NCBI GenBank assembly: GCA_947491935.1
Contig: CANLLF010000002.1
Coordinates: forward strand, 372,001 to 436,000
Direction of reading: 5' to 3'
DNA: 64,000 bases
Source: an uncultured Roseicyclus sp.
GTDB lineage: Bacteria; Pseudomonadota; Alphaproteobacteria; Rhodobacterales; Rhodobacteraceae
Shown: one piece after another, positions 53,227 to 62,425 of the stretch
Layout: each line of letters begins with the position of its first letter
Numbering within the stretch: the first letter of the stretch is position 1
Program-made: the position numbers and the translations under genes
Notes under the pieces: generated by a model
The model's input: only the letters and a program-made list of their open reading frames with translations
The model's database searches: none
What the model was told of the DNA's origin: nothing

Positions 53227-53958
53227 ATGATGAAACGCCTTCTTGCCGCGCTTGTCCTCTCCGCCCTGGCGGCCACGCCCCTGCGTGCCGATTGCGTGGT
53301 GCTGCTGCACGGGCTGGCGCGGTCCGAAACATCGCTGTTTTTGCTGGAGGAGCGTCTGGCGGCGCAGGGCTACACCGTCATCAATGCGGGCTATCCGTCG
53401 ACGCGCGCGACCATCGCCGAACTGGCCGAGCAATCGATCCCGCCCGCCTTGGCGCGCTGCGGGCTGACGCGCGTGCATTTCGTGACCCATTCCATGGGCG
53501 GCATCCTTGTCCGCTATTGGTTGGGCCGCCATGAACCCGCCTTTCTGGGCCGTGTCGTGATGCTGGCCCCGCCCAATGGCGGCTCGGAACTGGTGGATGT
53601 GTTCGGGCCGCTGGAACCGTTCGAATGGCTGAACGGCCCGGCAGGGATGCAACTGGGGACGGATCCGGGTGATCTGGTGAACCGCTTGGGCGAGGTGACG
53701 TTCGATCTGGGCGTGATTGCAGGAAACCGGTCACTCAACCCGATCTATTCGGCGCTGATCCCCGGGCCGGACGATGGCAAGGTGGGCGTCGACAACACCC
53801 GCGTTGCGGGCATGCGCGACCATATCGTGCTGCCGACGACGCACACGTTCATGATGAACAACCCGCTGGTGATCGCGCAGGTGGAGGCCTATCTGGCCAA
53901 CGGCGCCTTTGACGAGGATCTGGGCGTGATCGAGGCGATTGGCGACCTGATCGAATAG
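53227..53958 (+). CDS. exported alpha/beta-hydrolase (lipase/esterase-like)
   Basis: A 243-residue protein with a signal peptide ([21 protein letters not shown]) and an alpha/beta-hydrolase fold starting at [10 protein letters not shown]. The nucleophile serine is in [15 protein letters not shown]. The likely His is in LPTTHTFMM, and an Asp in the [12 protein letters not shown] loop is a candidate third member. It resembles PGAP1-like/lipase class proteins. The start is uncertain: ATG 53209, 53227 and 53230 are in frame, and none has a good ribosome binding site. Confidence 0.82.
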   Translation: MMKRLLAALVLSALAATPLRADCVVLLHGLARSETSLFLLEERLAAQGYTVINAGYPSTRATIAELAEQSIPPALARCGLTRVHFVTHSMGGILVRYWLGRHEPAFLGRVVMLAPPNGGSELVDVFGPLEPFEWLNGPAGMQLGTDPGDLVNRLGEVTFDLGVIAGNRSLNPIYSALIPGPDDGKVGVDNTRVAGMRDHIVLPTTHTFMMNNPLVIAQVEAYLANGAFDEDLGVIEAIGDLIE

Positions 53959-53977
53959 AGCTGCCCGCGCGTTTCGG

Positions 53978-55042
53978 CTATGCCGGTCCGGTCACGCGGT
54001 TGATATGGCCCATTTTCCGCCCGGGGCGGGTTTCGGATTTGCCATACAAGTGGATCTGGACGCCGGGCTCACCGGCCAGGGCCGTCGCGCGCTCCACATC
54101 CTCGCCGATCAGGTTCTCCATCGTGACATTTGCGTGGCGCGACCCGTCGCCAAGCGGCCAGCCGGTGATTGCGCGGATATGCTGCTCGAACTGGTCGACG
54201 GCGCAGCCCGCCTGCGTCCAATGCCCGGAATTGTGCACGCGCGGGGCGATTTCGTTCACCACGAGGCCCGCCGGCGTCACGAAAAGCTCCACGCCCAGAA
54301 CACCGACGTAATCGAGCGCCGTCAGAATGCGCGAGGCGACCAGGACGGCATCGGTGCGCAGGGTGGCAGAGATCGCCGCGGGGACCGTCGTGGTGGACAG
54401 AATGCCGTCGTGATGAACGTTCTCGCCCGGATCGAAGACGGCAACCGCCCCGTCCTGCCCGCGGGCCGCGATCACGCTGATCTCCCTGGAGAAATCGACA
54501 AACCCTTCGGCGATGGCAGGTGCTCCGCTGAGGCTTGCAAAGGCGGCCTCGGCCCCATCGGGGGCCATGATGCGGGCCTGCCCCTTGCCGTCATAGCCAA
54601 AGCGCCGCGTCTTGAGGATGGCGGGCGTGCCGGTGGCCGACAACGCGGCGTGCACATCACTGCCCAGGGGTGCGAAGGGGGCGGTGGCCAGGCCCTGATC
54701 GCGCAGGAACGCCTTTTCGATCAGGCGATCCTGGCTTGTCTCCAAGGCGCGCCGGTCGGGGAACAGTGGGGTGGTGCCCGAAAGGGCGTCAAGCGCGTCG
54801 GCGGGGATGTTCTCGAACTCGAAGGTGATGACATCGCAGGCCTCGGCAAAGGCGCGCAGCGCATCGAGGTCGTCGTATCCCGCCTGCGTCCATCTATGGG
54901 CGACATCGGCGGCGGGGGCGCTGCCGGGCTCGAAAACATGGGTCTTGTAGCCCAACCGTGCGGCGGCCATGGCCAGCATGCGGCCCAATTGACCGCCACC
55001 CAGGATGCCGATGGTGCTGCCCTGCGCGAGGGGCTCAGTCAT
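53978..55042 (-). CDS. purK: N5-carboxyaminoimidazole ribonucleotide synthase
   Basis: A 354-residue ATP-grasp enzyme of purine synthesis that carboxylates AIR to N5-CAIR. The N-terminus has [20 protein letters not shown]; the ATP-grasp region has [13 protein letters not shown] and [14 protein letters not shown]. Its start overlaps the purE stop by eight bases (ATGACTGA). Confidence 0.97.
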   Translation of the reverse strand: MTEPLAQGSTIGILGGGQLGRMLAMAAARLGYKTHVFEPGSAPAADVAHRWTQAGYDDLDALRAFAEACDVITFEFENIPADALDALSGTTPLFPDRRALETSQDRLIEKAFLRDQGLATAPFAPLGSDVHAALSATGTPAILKTRRFGYDGKGQARIMAPDGAEAAFASLSGAPAIAEGFVDFSREISVIAARGQDGAVAVFDPGENVHHDGILSTTTVPAAISATLRTDAVLVASRILTALDYVGVLGVELFVTPAGLVVNEIAPRVHNSGHWTQAGCAVDQFEQHIRAITGWPLGDGSRHANVTMENLIGEDVERATALAGEPGVQIHLYGKSETRPGRKMGHINRVTGPA

Positions 55043-55517
55043 CTTGGGGCACCTCGGGGATCGAGGCGCTCAGATCGGCGCGCCATGTGTCCAGACGTGC
55101 GGCAAGGTCCGAATCGTCATTGGCAAGGATCGCCGCCGCCATCAGGCCTGCATTCGCCGCCCCGGCGGCCCCGATGGCCATGGTCGCCACGGGATACCCG
55201 CGCGGCATCTGCAAGATCGAATAGAGGCTGTCGACACCCGACAGCGCCTTGGTCTGGACCGGGACACCGATCACGGGAATGCGGGTTTTCGAGGCCATCA
55301 TGCCCGGAAGATGCGCCGCCCCGCCCGCGCCCGCGATGATGACTTTCAGGCCACGACCCACGGCCGATGTGCCAAAATCCCACAGCCGGTCGGGCGTGCG
55401 ATGGGCCGAGACGATGCGCGCCTCATAGGGCACATCCAGCGCGTCGAGCATCTGGGCGGCCTCGCGCATGGTGGGCCAGTCGGATTGCGAGCCCATGATG
55501 ATGGCGACCTGAACCAT
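55035..55517 (-). CDS. purE: N5-carboxyaminoimidazole ribonucleotide mutase
   Basis: A 160-residue class I PurE that converts N5-CAIR to CAIR. It has [15 protein letters not shown] and [16 protein letters not shown] with the catalytic His, then [14 protein letters not shown]. It is the partner of purK and translationally coupled to it. Confidence 0.97.
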   Translation of the reverse strand: MVQVAIIMGSQSDWPTMREAAQMLDALDVPYEARIVSAHRTPDRLWDFGTSAVGRGLKVIIAGAGGAAHLPGMMASKTRIPVIGVPVQTKALSGVDSLYSILQMPRGYPVATMAIGAAGAANAGLMAAAILANDDSDLAARLDTWRADLSASIPEVPQDD

Positions 55518-55614
55518 GTGCGGATGTCCCCCTGTTCGGAACCGCGCACTATAGCGGCGCGGGCGACGGCCTCAAGCGATGTTGCGCGCGCGGGGTACAG
55601 AAAACCGGCCCGGC

Positions 55615-55833
55615 TCAGGCGATGATATCGGGCGTCAGTTCATCCTCGATCCGCGCGATCTGATCCTTCAGCGTCAGCTTTCGGGTCTTCAGGCGCTTGA
55701 GGGTCAGCTGGTCGGGGTTCACGGCCTCGTGGAGTGCGTCAATCGCCGCGTCCAGATCGCGATGCTCGCGGCGCAGGACCTGCAGCTTCACACGCAGCAC
55801 ATCTTCGTGGGTCATCTCCGAGGGCGCGTTCAT
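55615..55833 (-). CDS. YdcH-family protein (DUF465)
   Basis: A 72-residue helical, highly charged protein with the DUF465 pattern (LRREHRDLDAAIDALHE; LKRLKTRKLTLKDQIARIED). The function is unknown. AAGGAAC precedes the ATG at 55833. It lies 97 bases upstream of purE on the same strand. Confidence 0.88.
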   Translation of the reverse strand: MNAPSEMTHEDVLRVKLQVLRREHRDLDAAIDALHEAVNPDQLTLKRLKTRKLTLKDQIARIEDELTPDIIA

Positions 55834-55892
55834 GGGCTCTTGTTCCTTGCTCCGGGCCATTAAGATAGCCGCAATCCCGGCCCCGGCAAAGC

Positions 55893-55924
55893 CTTGCGTG
55901 CGCGTCCTCCGCTCCCCATATCAG
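55893..55924 (+). promoter_or_regulatory. RpoH-type promoter of the small heat-shock gene
   Basis: CTTG (55893-55896), 18 bases, then CCCATATCAG (55915-55924) matches the RpoH consensus CTTG-N17/18-CYTATNTNNG with one mismatch. Transcription should start near 55931, about 60 bases before the hsp20 start. Confidence 0.6.
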
Positions 55925-55981
55925 GAACATGCCCGTCTTGCCGAATGCGGGAGGCTGGCCAGTGCAGATCGCTTTTGAAGG

Positions 55982-56413
55982 ATGTGCGTCTATGACCAAA
56001 CTGACCCTGGGGTCCACCCCTATCTTCTGGGGTTCGATCAGCTGGAACGGCTGGTGGAGCGGACCGCAAAATCTGGAAATGAGGGCTATCCGCCCTACAA
56101 TATCGAGCAGCGGGGCGACAGCGCCTATCGCATCACCCTGGCCGTGGCCGGGTTCGCCGATGCCGACCTCTCCATCACGGTGGAGGATCGCCAGCTGGTG
56201 ATCCGCGGGAAACTGCATGATGGCGACGATGGCCGCGTGTTCCTGCACCGCGGCATTGCCACACGGCAGTTTCAGCGCAGTTTCGTGCTGGCCGATGGTG
56301 TCGATGTGGCGGGCGCGACCCTGGAACACGGGCTGCTGCACGTCGATCTGACGCGCGCCATCCCCGACAGCGTGGTGCAGACCATCAAGATCCAGCCCGG
56401 AGGAGGCGCGTAA
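55982..56413 (+). CDS. Hsp20/alpha-crystallin small heat-shock protein, N-terminal frameshift
   Basis: A small heat-shock chaperone with the alpha-crystallin domain (AYRITLAVAGFADADLSITV; FLHRGIATRQFQRSFVLADG; LLHVDLTR). The open frame starts at ATG 55982 as MCVYDQTDPGVHPYLLGF, but GAAGGA ends at 55981, leaving no spacing. The well-spaced ATG at 55992 reads MTKLTLGS, the family-type start, in a frame shifted by one base. Restoring one C near 56014 would give MTKLTLGSHPYLLGFDQLER. So either one base was lost in nature or in sequencing, or translation uses the abnormal start. It is coupled to the DUF1150 gene. Confidence 0.85.
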   Translation: MCVYDQTDPGVHPYLLGFDQLERLVERTAKSGNEGYPPYNIEQRGDSAYRITLAVAGFADADLSITVEDRQLVIRGKLHDGDDGRVFLHRGIATRQFQRSFVLADGVDVAGATLEHGLLHVDLTRAIPDSVVQTIKIQPGGGA

Positions 56414-56637
56414 TGACCCAGAAACACGATATGACGGCGACGGATCAGCGGATCGTCTATATTCGCAAAGTGGACGTCGCCGACCTCCCCCAAGACGTGC
56501 AGGACCGCGCGCATGGGCTGGAGTCGCTCTATGCGATCGGGGCCGAGACGGGCGAGCAGATTGCCCTGGTCAAGGACCGGGAGCTGGCCTTCCTCGTGGC
56601 GCGCCAGAACGACCTGAAGCCCGTCAGCGTCCACTAA
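56413..56637 (+). CDS. DUF1150 family protein
   Basis: A 74-residue protein with the DUF1150 pattern (VYIRKVDVADLPQDVQ; LYAIGAETGEQIALVKDREL). Its ATG overlaps the hsp20 stop (TAATG). This hsp20-DUF1150 pair is common in Rhodobacterales and suggests a shared role in heat shock. The function is unknown. Confidence 0.9.
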   Translation: MTQKHDMTATDQRIVYIRKVDVADLPQDVQDRAHGLESLYAIGAETGEQIALVKDRELAFLVARQNDLKPVSVH

Positions 56638-56646
56638 ACCAGCACA

Positions 56647-58590
56647 TCAGCCTGCGTCCGGTTTCGACCGGGCGCCCGCGGCGCGGATTTCGGCGATTTC
56701 CACCTTCAATTCCTCCTGGAATTTCGGTCCGATCTCACGCACCCGTGCGAGATATTCTTCGTTCTCATGGGGCGGGACGCCCATTTTGTGCACATCGGCG
56801 ATCAGCAACATGCTTTCGCGGTCACGGTCGTTGAACGCATCGATCATCGCGGTTGCGGTGTCGCGCTCCACCCCCATCGCCTCGAAGGCCGAACGGCCCA
56901 TGCGCAGCGTGCTGTCATAGGTCTCGCGGATGATGTCGCGGCAGCCGTGATACCACAGGTCGTAGACATGGTCGCGATCAAGCGCGCGGGCGATCACGTG
57001 CAGGCCCGGGAAGGTCTGCGTGGCATAGGACACGATCTGGTTGATCCCCTCGCGGTCATCGATGGCCACGATCAGGATGTCGGCCTCCGAGATGCCCGCA
57101 GCATTCAGCAGGTCGGGCCGCCGTGCATCGCCGAAGTAATTCTTCACGCCGAAGCGCTCCATGATCTCCAGCCGTCGGGAATTGTAATCGATCACGGTTG
57201 TTTCGTGGCCGCCCGCGCGCAGGATCCGGTCCACCAGGCCGCCCACGCGCCCGGCGCCTGCGATGATGATCTTGGCATCGCCCGGAATATCGTCGGCCTG
57301 CCGGGCCTCGGTTTCCGTGTAACGCGGCGCGATCACGCGGTCGTAGAAGATGAACAGCCCCGGCGTCAGCAGCATCGAGAGCGCCACGACCAGCAGCAGG
57401 ATATCCGAAAGCCCCTGCGGGATCACGCCGTTTGCGACGGTGAACGACAGCAGCACGAAGCCGAATTCGCCCGCCTGCGCCAGCGCCAGCGCCATCAGCC
57501 ATTTGTCCGCGCCCCGGATCTGGAAGATGCGCGCAAGGATCAGAAGGATCAGCGCCTTGAGCGCCATGAGCCCCACGGTCATGCCCAGAACGGCCAGGAT
57601 GTTATCGGCCAGAAGGCCGAAATTGATCGATGCGCCCACGGTCATGAAGAACAGCCCCAGAAGGAGGCCGCGGAACGGGTCGATGTCAGATTCCAGCTCG
57701 TGACGATAGGCCGAATTGGCCAGCACGACGCCTGCCAGAAACGTGCCAAGCGCGGGCGACAGGCCCACAAGGCTCATCAACAGGGCGATGCCGATCACCA
57801 GCATGAGCGCGGCCGCCGTGAACAGCTCCCGCAGGTTGGCCGCCGCGATGAACCGGAAGAGGGGGCCCGTCAGGAGCGAGCCGCCCACGATGACCGCACC
57901 AATCGCGCCCAGGTTCACCAGCGCGGTCTGCCACCCGTTCAGGCCCGCCACCAGGCTCATGGAGGCGCCGTGATCGCCCCCGTCACCGTGGTCATCCACC
58001 GCGCCATGGCCCGCATCCGCGCCGTGGCCGGCATCGGCCCCATGACCCGCCGCATCGACGCCCAGATCCATCATCTCCGGCATCGCCAGAAGCGGCAGGA
58101 ACGCCAGCATCGGGATCACGGCAATGTCCTGGGTCAACAGGACGGAGAAGCTGCCTTGCCCGCCATCGGACTTCAAAAGCCCCTTCTCGCCAAGCGTTTG
58201 CAAGACGATAGCCGTGGAGGACAGGGCGAAAACCATGCCCACGGCAAGCGCGATCTGCCACGGCTGCCCCAGCGCGATGCACACCCCCATCACCGCCAGC
58301 GTCGTCAGCGCCACTTGCCCCCCCCCCAGCCCGATCAACTGCCCCCGCATGTCCCACAGGGATTTCGGCTGTAGCTCAAGACCCACCAGAAACAGCATCA
58401 TCACCACGCCGAATTCCGCGAAATGCTGGATCGAGATAACATCGACCCCCAGCACACCCAGAAGCGGCGAAATCACGATCCCCGCGATCAGATAGCCAAG
58501 AACCGAGCCGAGGCCGAGGCGGCTGGCAATCGGCACCGCGATTACGCCTGCGATCAGGAAGATGGTGGCGAGGAGAAGGAAATCAGTCAT
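56647..58590 (-). CDS. CPA2-family monovalent cation:proton antiporter (KefB/KefC-like)
   Basis: A 647-residue transporter with about 12 membrane segments (QHFAEFGVVMMLFLVGLELQ; LAQAGEFGFVLLSF) and a C-terminal TrkA-N/RCK domain (IIIAGAGRVGGLVDRILRAG, near residue 440). An unusual loop at about residues 178-212 repeats Gly-His-Gly-Ala-Asp-Ala (AGHGADAGHGADAGHGAVDD) and is rich in His and Asp, which suggests metal or pH sensing. Glutathione-binding Kef features were not established. Confidence 0.92.
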   Translation of the reverse strand: MTDFLLLATIFLIAGVIAVPIASRLGLGSVLGYLIAGIVISPLLGVLGVDVISIQHFAEFGVVMMLFLVGLELQPKSLWDMRGQLIGLGGGQVALTTLAVMGVCIALGQPWQIALAVGMVFALSSTAIVLQTLGEKGLLKSDGGQGSFSVLLTQDIAVIPMLAFLPLLAMPEMMDLGVDAAGHGADAGHGADAGHGAVDDHGDGGDHGASMSLVAGLNGWQTALVNLGAIGAVIVGGSLLTGPLFRFIAAANLRELFTAAALMLVIGIALLMSLVGLSPALGTFLAGVVLANSAYRHELESDIDPFRGLLLGLFFMTVGASINFGLLADNILAVLGMTVGLMALKALILLILARIFQIRGADKWLMALALAQAGEFGFVLLSFTVANGVIPQGLSDILLLVVALSMLLTPGLFIFYDRVIAPRYTETEARQADDIPGDAKIIIAGAGRVGGLVDRILRAGGHETTVIDYNSRRLEIMERFGVKNYFGDARRPDLLNAAGISEADILIVAIDDREGINQIVSYATQTFPGLHVIARALDRDHVYDLWYHGCRDIIRETYDSTLRMGRSAFEAMGVERDTATAMIDAFNDRDRESMLLIADVHKMGVPPHENEEYLARVREIGPKFQEELKVEIAEIRAAGARSKPDAG

Positions 58591-58751
58591 GGCACGGCCC
58601 CGGAGCTAGATCGTCTCACCAAACGTGCTGAGGCCCGGAATGGCAATATGTCTCGGTTTTGGTCCGGGGTCGGGTGGAGGGAGAGATGTGGTGCGCTCAT
58701 GGTCGCCGCGCGGGACAAAGCCGCGGCTCACCGCCGCGTCGTCGACGTCAT

Positions 58752-58988
58752 TCAATCGATCGGGATCACCTCGAACTCAACCAGGTCGCTCCAGCTCAGA
58801 AACCACTGATCAAAAAGCTCCGGCGAGTCTGTTTCCATGAGCTGGTAGCAAATTGAGCGGTCCTTGTTTGCCCAGGAATTCAGATAGTTAAGTCCGTCCG
58901 GAAGCAATCGGCCTTTGCTGTGATATCTTTCATAGGCCGCATCCCAGCAATCCGCTTTGAACCGCTCGATCACCATGTATATCTGCAT
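58752..58988 (-). CDS. DUF3303-like small protein
   Basis: A 78-residue protein starting MQIYMVIERFKADCWDAAYE with GLNYLNSWANKDRSICYQLM and ELFDQWFLSWSDLVEFEV. This is the DUF3303 pattern of small dimeric alpha/beta-barrel-type proteins. The local GC content is clearly lower than the neighbours, which hints at later acquisition. It has no obvious operon partner. Confidence 0.8.
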   Translation of the reverse strand: MQIYMVIERFKADCWDAAYERYHSKGRLLPDGLNYLNSWANKDRSICYQLMETDSPELFDQWFLSWSDLVEFEVIPID

Positions 58989-59027
58989 GTCTACCCCACC
59001 TATCACCGCACGGCAAAGCCAAGCGCC

Positions 59028-60692
59028 TCAGCCCTGCCCATTGTCGCGCCAGCGGTTCACGATCGGGTAGCGCCGGTCGAGCCAGAAGGCGCGGGGGGTC
59101 AGCCGGGCGCCGGGCGCGGACTGGAAACGCTTGTATTCGCTGACATAAATCAGCCCCTCAACCTTCTTGACCCATTCGCGGTCATACCCCATCGCCACCA
59201 CGTCGGCGACGGAGGCCTCCTTGTCGATCAGCATTTCCAGCATCACGTCGAGGTCGGAATAGGGCGGCAGCGAATCCTCGTCCTTCTGATCCTCTCGCAA
59301 CTCTGCCGTCGGCGGCTTGTCGATCACGCGTGGCGGGATCACCTCGCCCGCGGGGGCCAGCATCCAGTCGCGATGCTCGCGGTTGCGCCAGCGGCAGGTC
59401 TCGAACACGCGGGTCTTGTAGAGGTCCTTGATCGGGTTATAGCCGCCCGCCATGTCGCCGTAGATCGTGGCATAGCCCACCGCCACCTCGGACTTGTTGC
59501 CCGTGGTCAGCAGCATGGAGCCGAACTTGTTGCTCAGCGCCATCAGCATCACGCCGCGCAGGCGGGATTGGATATTCTCCTCGGTCACGTCGGCCTCCAG
59601 CCCGTCGAACAGGGGGGCGAGCGCCTCGGTCACGGCCTCCCGCGCGGGCGTGATCGGCACGGTATCGAGCCGACAGCCAAGGCGCGTGGCCACGTCGGTG
59701 GCATCGTCGAGCGAGATCTGCGACGTGTAGCGCGATGGCAGCATCACACAATGCACGTTCTCCGGGCCGATCGCATCGGAGGCGATCGTGGCCACCAGCG
59801 CGGAATCGATCCCGCCGGACAGGCCCAGAACAACCTGCTTGAACCCGGTCTTGCGCAGGTAATCGCGCAGGGCCTCCACCATCACGCGGTAATCGGCCTC
59901 CCACGCATCGGGCAAGGCGGCCTTGTCCCCGGGCAGGGCCACCCAACCGTCATCCGTCCGCTCGAAATCCACGTGTTCCACCGCGGCTTCAAATTGCGGC
60001 ATCTGGTGGGTTAGCACGCCATGGGGGTTCAGCACGAAGGACGCGCCATCGAACACCTGGTCGTCCTGCCCGCCCAGAAGGTTCAGATAAGCGGCAGGCA
60101 GCCCGGTTTCGATCACCCGCGAGACCACGATGGATTGCCGCAGCTCCACCTTGTTGCGGTGATAGGGGGAGCCGTTGGGGATCAGCAGGATTTCGGCGCC
60201 GGATTCCTGCAACGTCTCGCAGACATCCTCGAACCACGCATCCTCGCAAACCGGAATGCCGACGCGCACGCCATTGATCGAGACCGGCCCCTGCGGATTG
60301 GCGGAATGGTAATACCGCACCTCGTCGAAGACCTGATAGTTGGGCAGATGATGCTTGAGGATCGTGGCCGTGATTTCGCCGCCCTCGCAGATGTAATAGG
60401 CATTGAACGGCTTGTCCGCGCCCCAGAGCGGCCCACCGATGCCAAAGGCCGGGCCGTCCGCGCAATCGGCGGCCAGCTGCTCGATGACGCGCCGCACATC
60501 GGCGGCGAAGGCCGGTTTCATCACCAGATCCTGCAACTGGTAGCCGGTGACGAACATCTCGGGGAAAGCGATGAAATCGGAGCCAGCGGCCTTGGCGGCC
60601 TCCCACGCGTCGCGGGCCTGCCGGGCATTTCCGCCCAGATCACCAACGGTTGCGTTGAGTTGCGCCATCGTCAGGCGGAATCGATCGGCCAT
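59028..60692 (-). CDS. nadE: glutamine-dependent NAD+ synthetase
   Basis: A 554-residue enzyme that amidates nicotinic acid adenine dinucleotide to NAD+. The N-terminal nitrilase-fold glutaminase domain has AFPEMFVTGY (Glu), then KHHLPNYQVFDE (Lys) and PVCEDAWFE (Cys). The C-terminal synthetase domain has the P-loop-type LGLSGGIDSALVATIASDA. It is divergent from the MORN gene. Confidence 0.96.
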   Translation of the reverse strand: MADRFRLTMAQLNATVGDLGGNARQARDAWEAAKAAGSDFIAFPEMFVTGYQLQDLVMKPAFAADVRRVIEQLAADCADGPAFGIGGPLWGADKPFNAYYICEGGEITATILKHHLPNYQVFDEVRYYHSANPQGPVSINGVRVGIPVCEDAWFEDVCETLQESGAEILLIPNGSPYHRNKVELRQSIVVSRVIETGLPAAYLNLLGGQDDQVFDGASFVLNPHGVLTHQMPQFEAAVEHVDFERTDDGWVALPGDKAALPDAWEADYRVMVEALRDYLRKTGFKQVVLGLSGGIDSALVATIASDAIGPENVHCVMLPSRYTSQISLDDATDVATRLGCRLDTVPITPAREAVTEALAPLFDGLEADVTEENIQSRLRGVMLMALSNKFGSMLLTTGNKSEVAVGYATIYGDMAGGYNPIKDLYKTRVFETCRWRNREHRDWMLAPAGEVIPPRVIDKPPTAELREDQKDEDSLPPYSDLDVMLEMLIDKEASVADVVAMGYDREWVKKVEGLIYVSEYKRFQSAPGARLTPRAFWLDRRYPIVNRWRDNGQG

Positions 60693-60851
60693 GATGTATC
60701 CTCCGGCATCTGCTGAACCGTCATATCACCTTCACGTCTGCGGCCAAGCGCCAAGCGGATGCCACCGCTGGCATAAGGCGTTGCGCCAAGCGTTAACGTC
60801 ACCTAGCTTTGCCGCAGAAATGAACAACATCTCCGTTGAGGGGGGCGCAGG

Positions 60852-62342
60852 ATGAAATCGGCGATTTGGGGTGCAGTGGCCGCGGTGGCAATCGCAACGT
60901 CGGCCTTTGGGCAGGACGCGACCGACGAGACCACGACGGATATCCAGCAATATGACAATGGCGGGATCTACGAGGGCGAGTTCCGCAACGGCGTCCAGCA
61001 CGGGACCGGCACCTACCGGCTGCCCAACGGATATGAATATACCGGCGACTGGGTCGATGGCGAGATCCGCGGCCAGGGCCGCGCCCTGTTCCCCGATCAG
61101 TCGATCTACGAAGGCGCCTTCGTGGCAGGCCGCCCGCAAGGTATCGGCACGATCATCTTCGCCGATGGCTCCACCTATGAAGGAGAATGGGTGGAGGGCC
61201 GGATTGAAGGCACCGGCACCGCGATCTATTCCAACGGCGTCACCTACACCGGCCAGTTCCGCAACGCGCTGCACCATGGCACCGGCGTGATGACCGGCCC
61301 CAACGGCTACCGCTATGAAGGCGAGTGGAATGACGGGGTGAAGCAGGGCACGGGAACAATCACCTATCCTGACGGCGCCACCTATACGGGCCAGTTCGCC
61401 GACGGCGTCCGTTCGGGCACCGGGCGGCTCGAAATGGCCGATGGCGTGATCTACGAGGGCGCCTGGGCCGAGGGCCAGATCAACGGCGAAGGCACACTCA
61501 CGCAACCCAATGGCGACGTTTATGTCGGCACGCTAGTCAATGGCCAGCGGCAGGGGCAGGGGCGTGTGACCTATGCCAATGGCGATGTCTACGAAGGCGC
61601 CTTTGCCGATGATCGCAGGCAGGGCCAGGGCACGTTCACCGGCACCGATGGCTATGTCTATGTCGGCGCCTGGATGGAGGGCCGGATCGAGGGGGAGGGC
61701 CGCGTGACGTATCCCGACGGGTCAGTCTATGAGGGCACGTTCCGCAACGACCTAGCCCATGGCACCGGTACCATCACCTATCCTGACGGCGCATCCTATA
61801 CCGGCGACTGGGTCGATGGCGTGATCCAGGGCAACGGCACCGCCACGTATGCCAACGGGCTGGTCTATGAGGGCCAGTTCCTCAATGCCCGCCAGCACGG
61901 GCAGGGCACGATGAGCCACCCCGACGGCTACCAGTACCAGGGCCAATGGGAAGACGGCCTCCGCCACGGCCAGGGCCGCGCCACCTATGCCGATGGCACG
62001 ATCTACGAGGGCACATTCGCCGCCGGCCAGCGGGAGGGCGAAGGCACGCTCACCATGCCCGACGGGTTCACCTATACCGGCGCTTGGGATGACGGCGAGA
62101 TCAACGGCCAGGGCACCGCGACCTATTCCAACGGCGACGTCTATACCGGCACTTTCGTCAATGGTCGCCGCCAGGGGGCGGGCACGATGACCTATGCCAC
62201 CGGCGAGGTGCTGGAGGGCGAGTGGGAGAATGGCCTGCCGACCGACGGCTCCGCCGCGCCCGCTCCGGCCGAAGAGCCCGATACGGGCGAAGTGGCTCCG
62301 GGCGAGGGCGGAGCCGAGACGCCGACTGATACCGACGAATAG
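60852..62342 (+). CDS. secreted MORN-repeat protein
   Basis: A 496-residue protein with a Sec signal peptide (MKSAIWGAVAAVAIATSAFG). It is followed by 18 uninterrupted 23-residue MORN repeats (about residues 35-448) and a partial nineteenth, then an acidic Pro/Glu/Thr tail. The typical unit is PDG-x2-YEGEW-x2-G-x3-GxGT. Repeats alternate between a Phe and a Trp in the core position, so the true unit is a 46-residue pair. MORN arrays form long beta sheets that bind lipid or protein. It is probably periplasmic or surface-associated. Confidence 0.93.
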   Translation: MKSAIWGAVAAVAIATSAFGQDATDETTTDIQQYDNGGIYEGEFRNGVQHGTGTYRLPNGYEYTGDWVDGEIRGQGRALFPDQSIYEGAFVAGRPQGIGTIIFADGSTYEGEWVEGRIEGTGTAIYSNGVTYTGQFRNALHHGTGVMTGPNGYRYEGEWNDGVKQGTGTITYPDGATYTGQFADGVRSGTGRLEMADGVIYEGAWAEGQINGEGTLTQPNGDVYVGTLVNGQRQGQGRVTYANGDVYEGAFADDRRQGQGTFTGTDGYVYVGAWMEGRIEGEGRVTYPDGSVYEGTFRNDLAHGTGTITYPDGASYTGDWVDGVIQGNGTATYANGLVYEGQFLNARQHGQGTMSHPDGYQYQGQWEDGLRHGQGRATYADGTIYEGTFAAGQREGEGTLTMPDGFTYTGAWDDGEINGQGTATYSNGDVYTGTFVNGRRQGAGTMTYATGEVLEGEWENGLPTDGSAAPAPAEEPDTGEVAPGEGGAETPTDTDE

Positions 62343-62425
62343 CGCCCGGCCGCTTTATCCCGCCGCGCTCCGACACCCCGCGAAACGGGCTCTGGCACCG
62401 GCTTGAGACATCCCGCTGAGCCTAT

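Noticed and set aside
56767-58374. 535-codon plus-strand frame opposite the CPA2 antiporter
   Set aside because: The antiporter is unmistakable. The antisense frame is His/Arg/Gln-rich with no family features.
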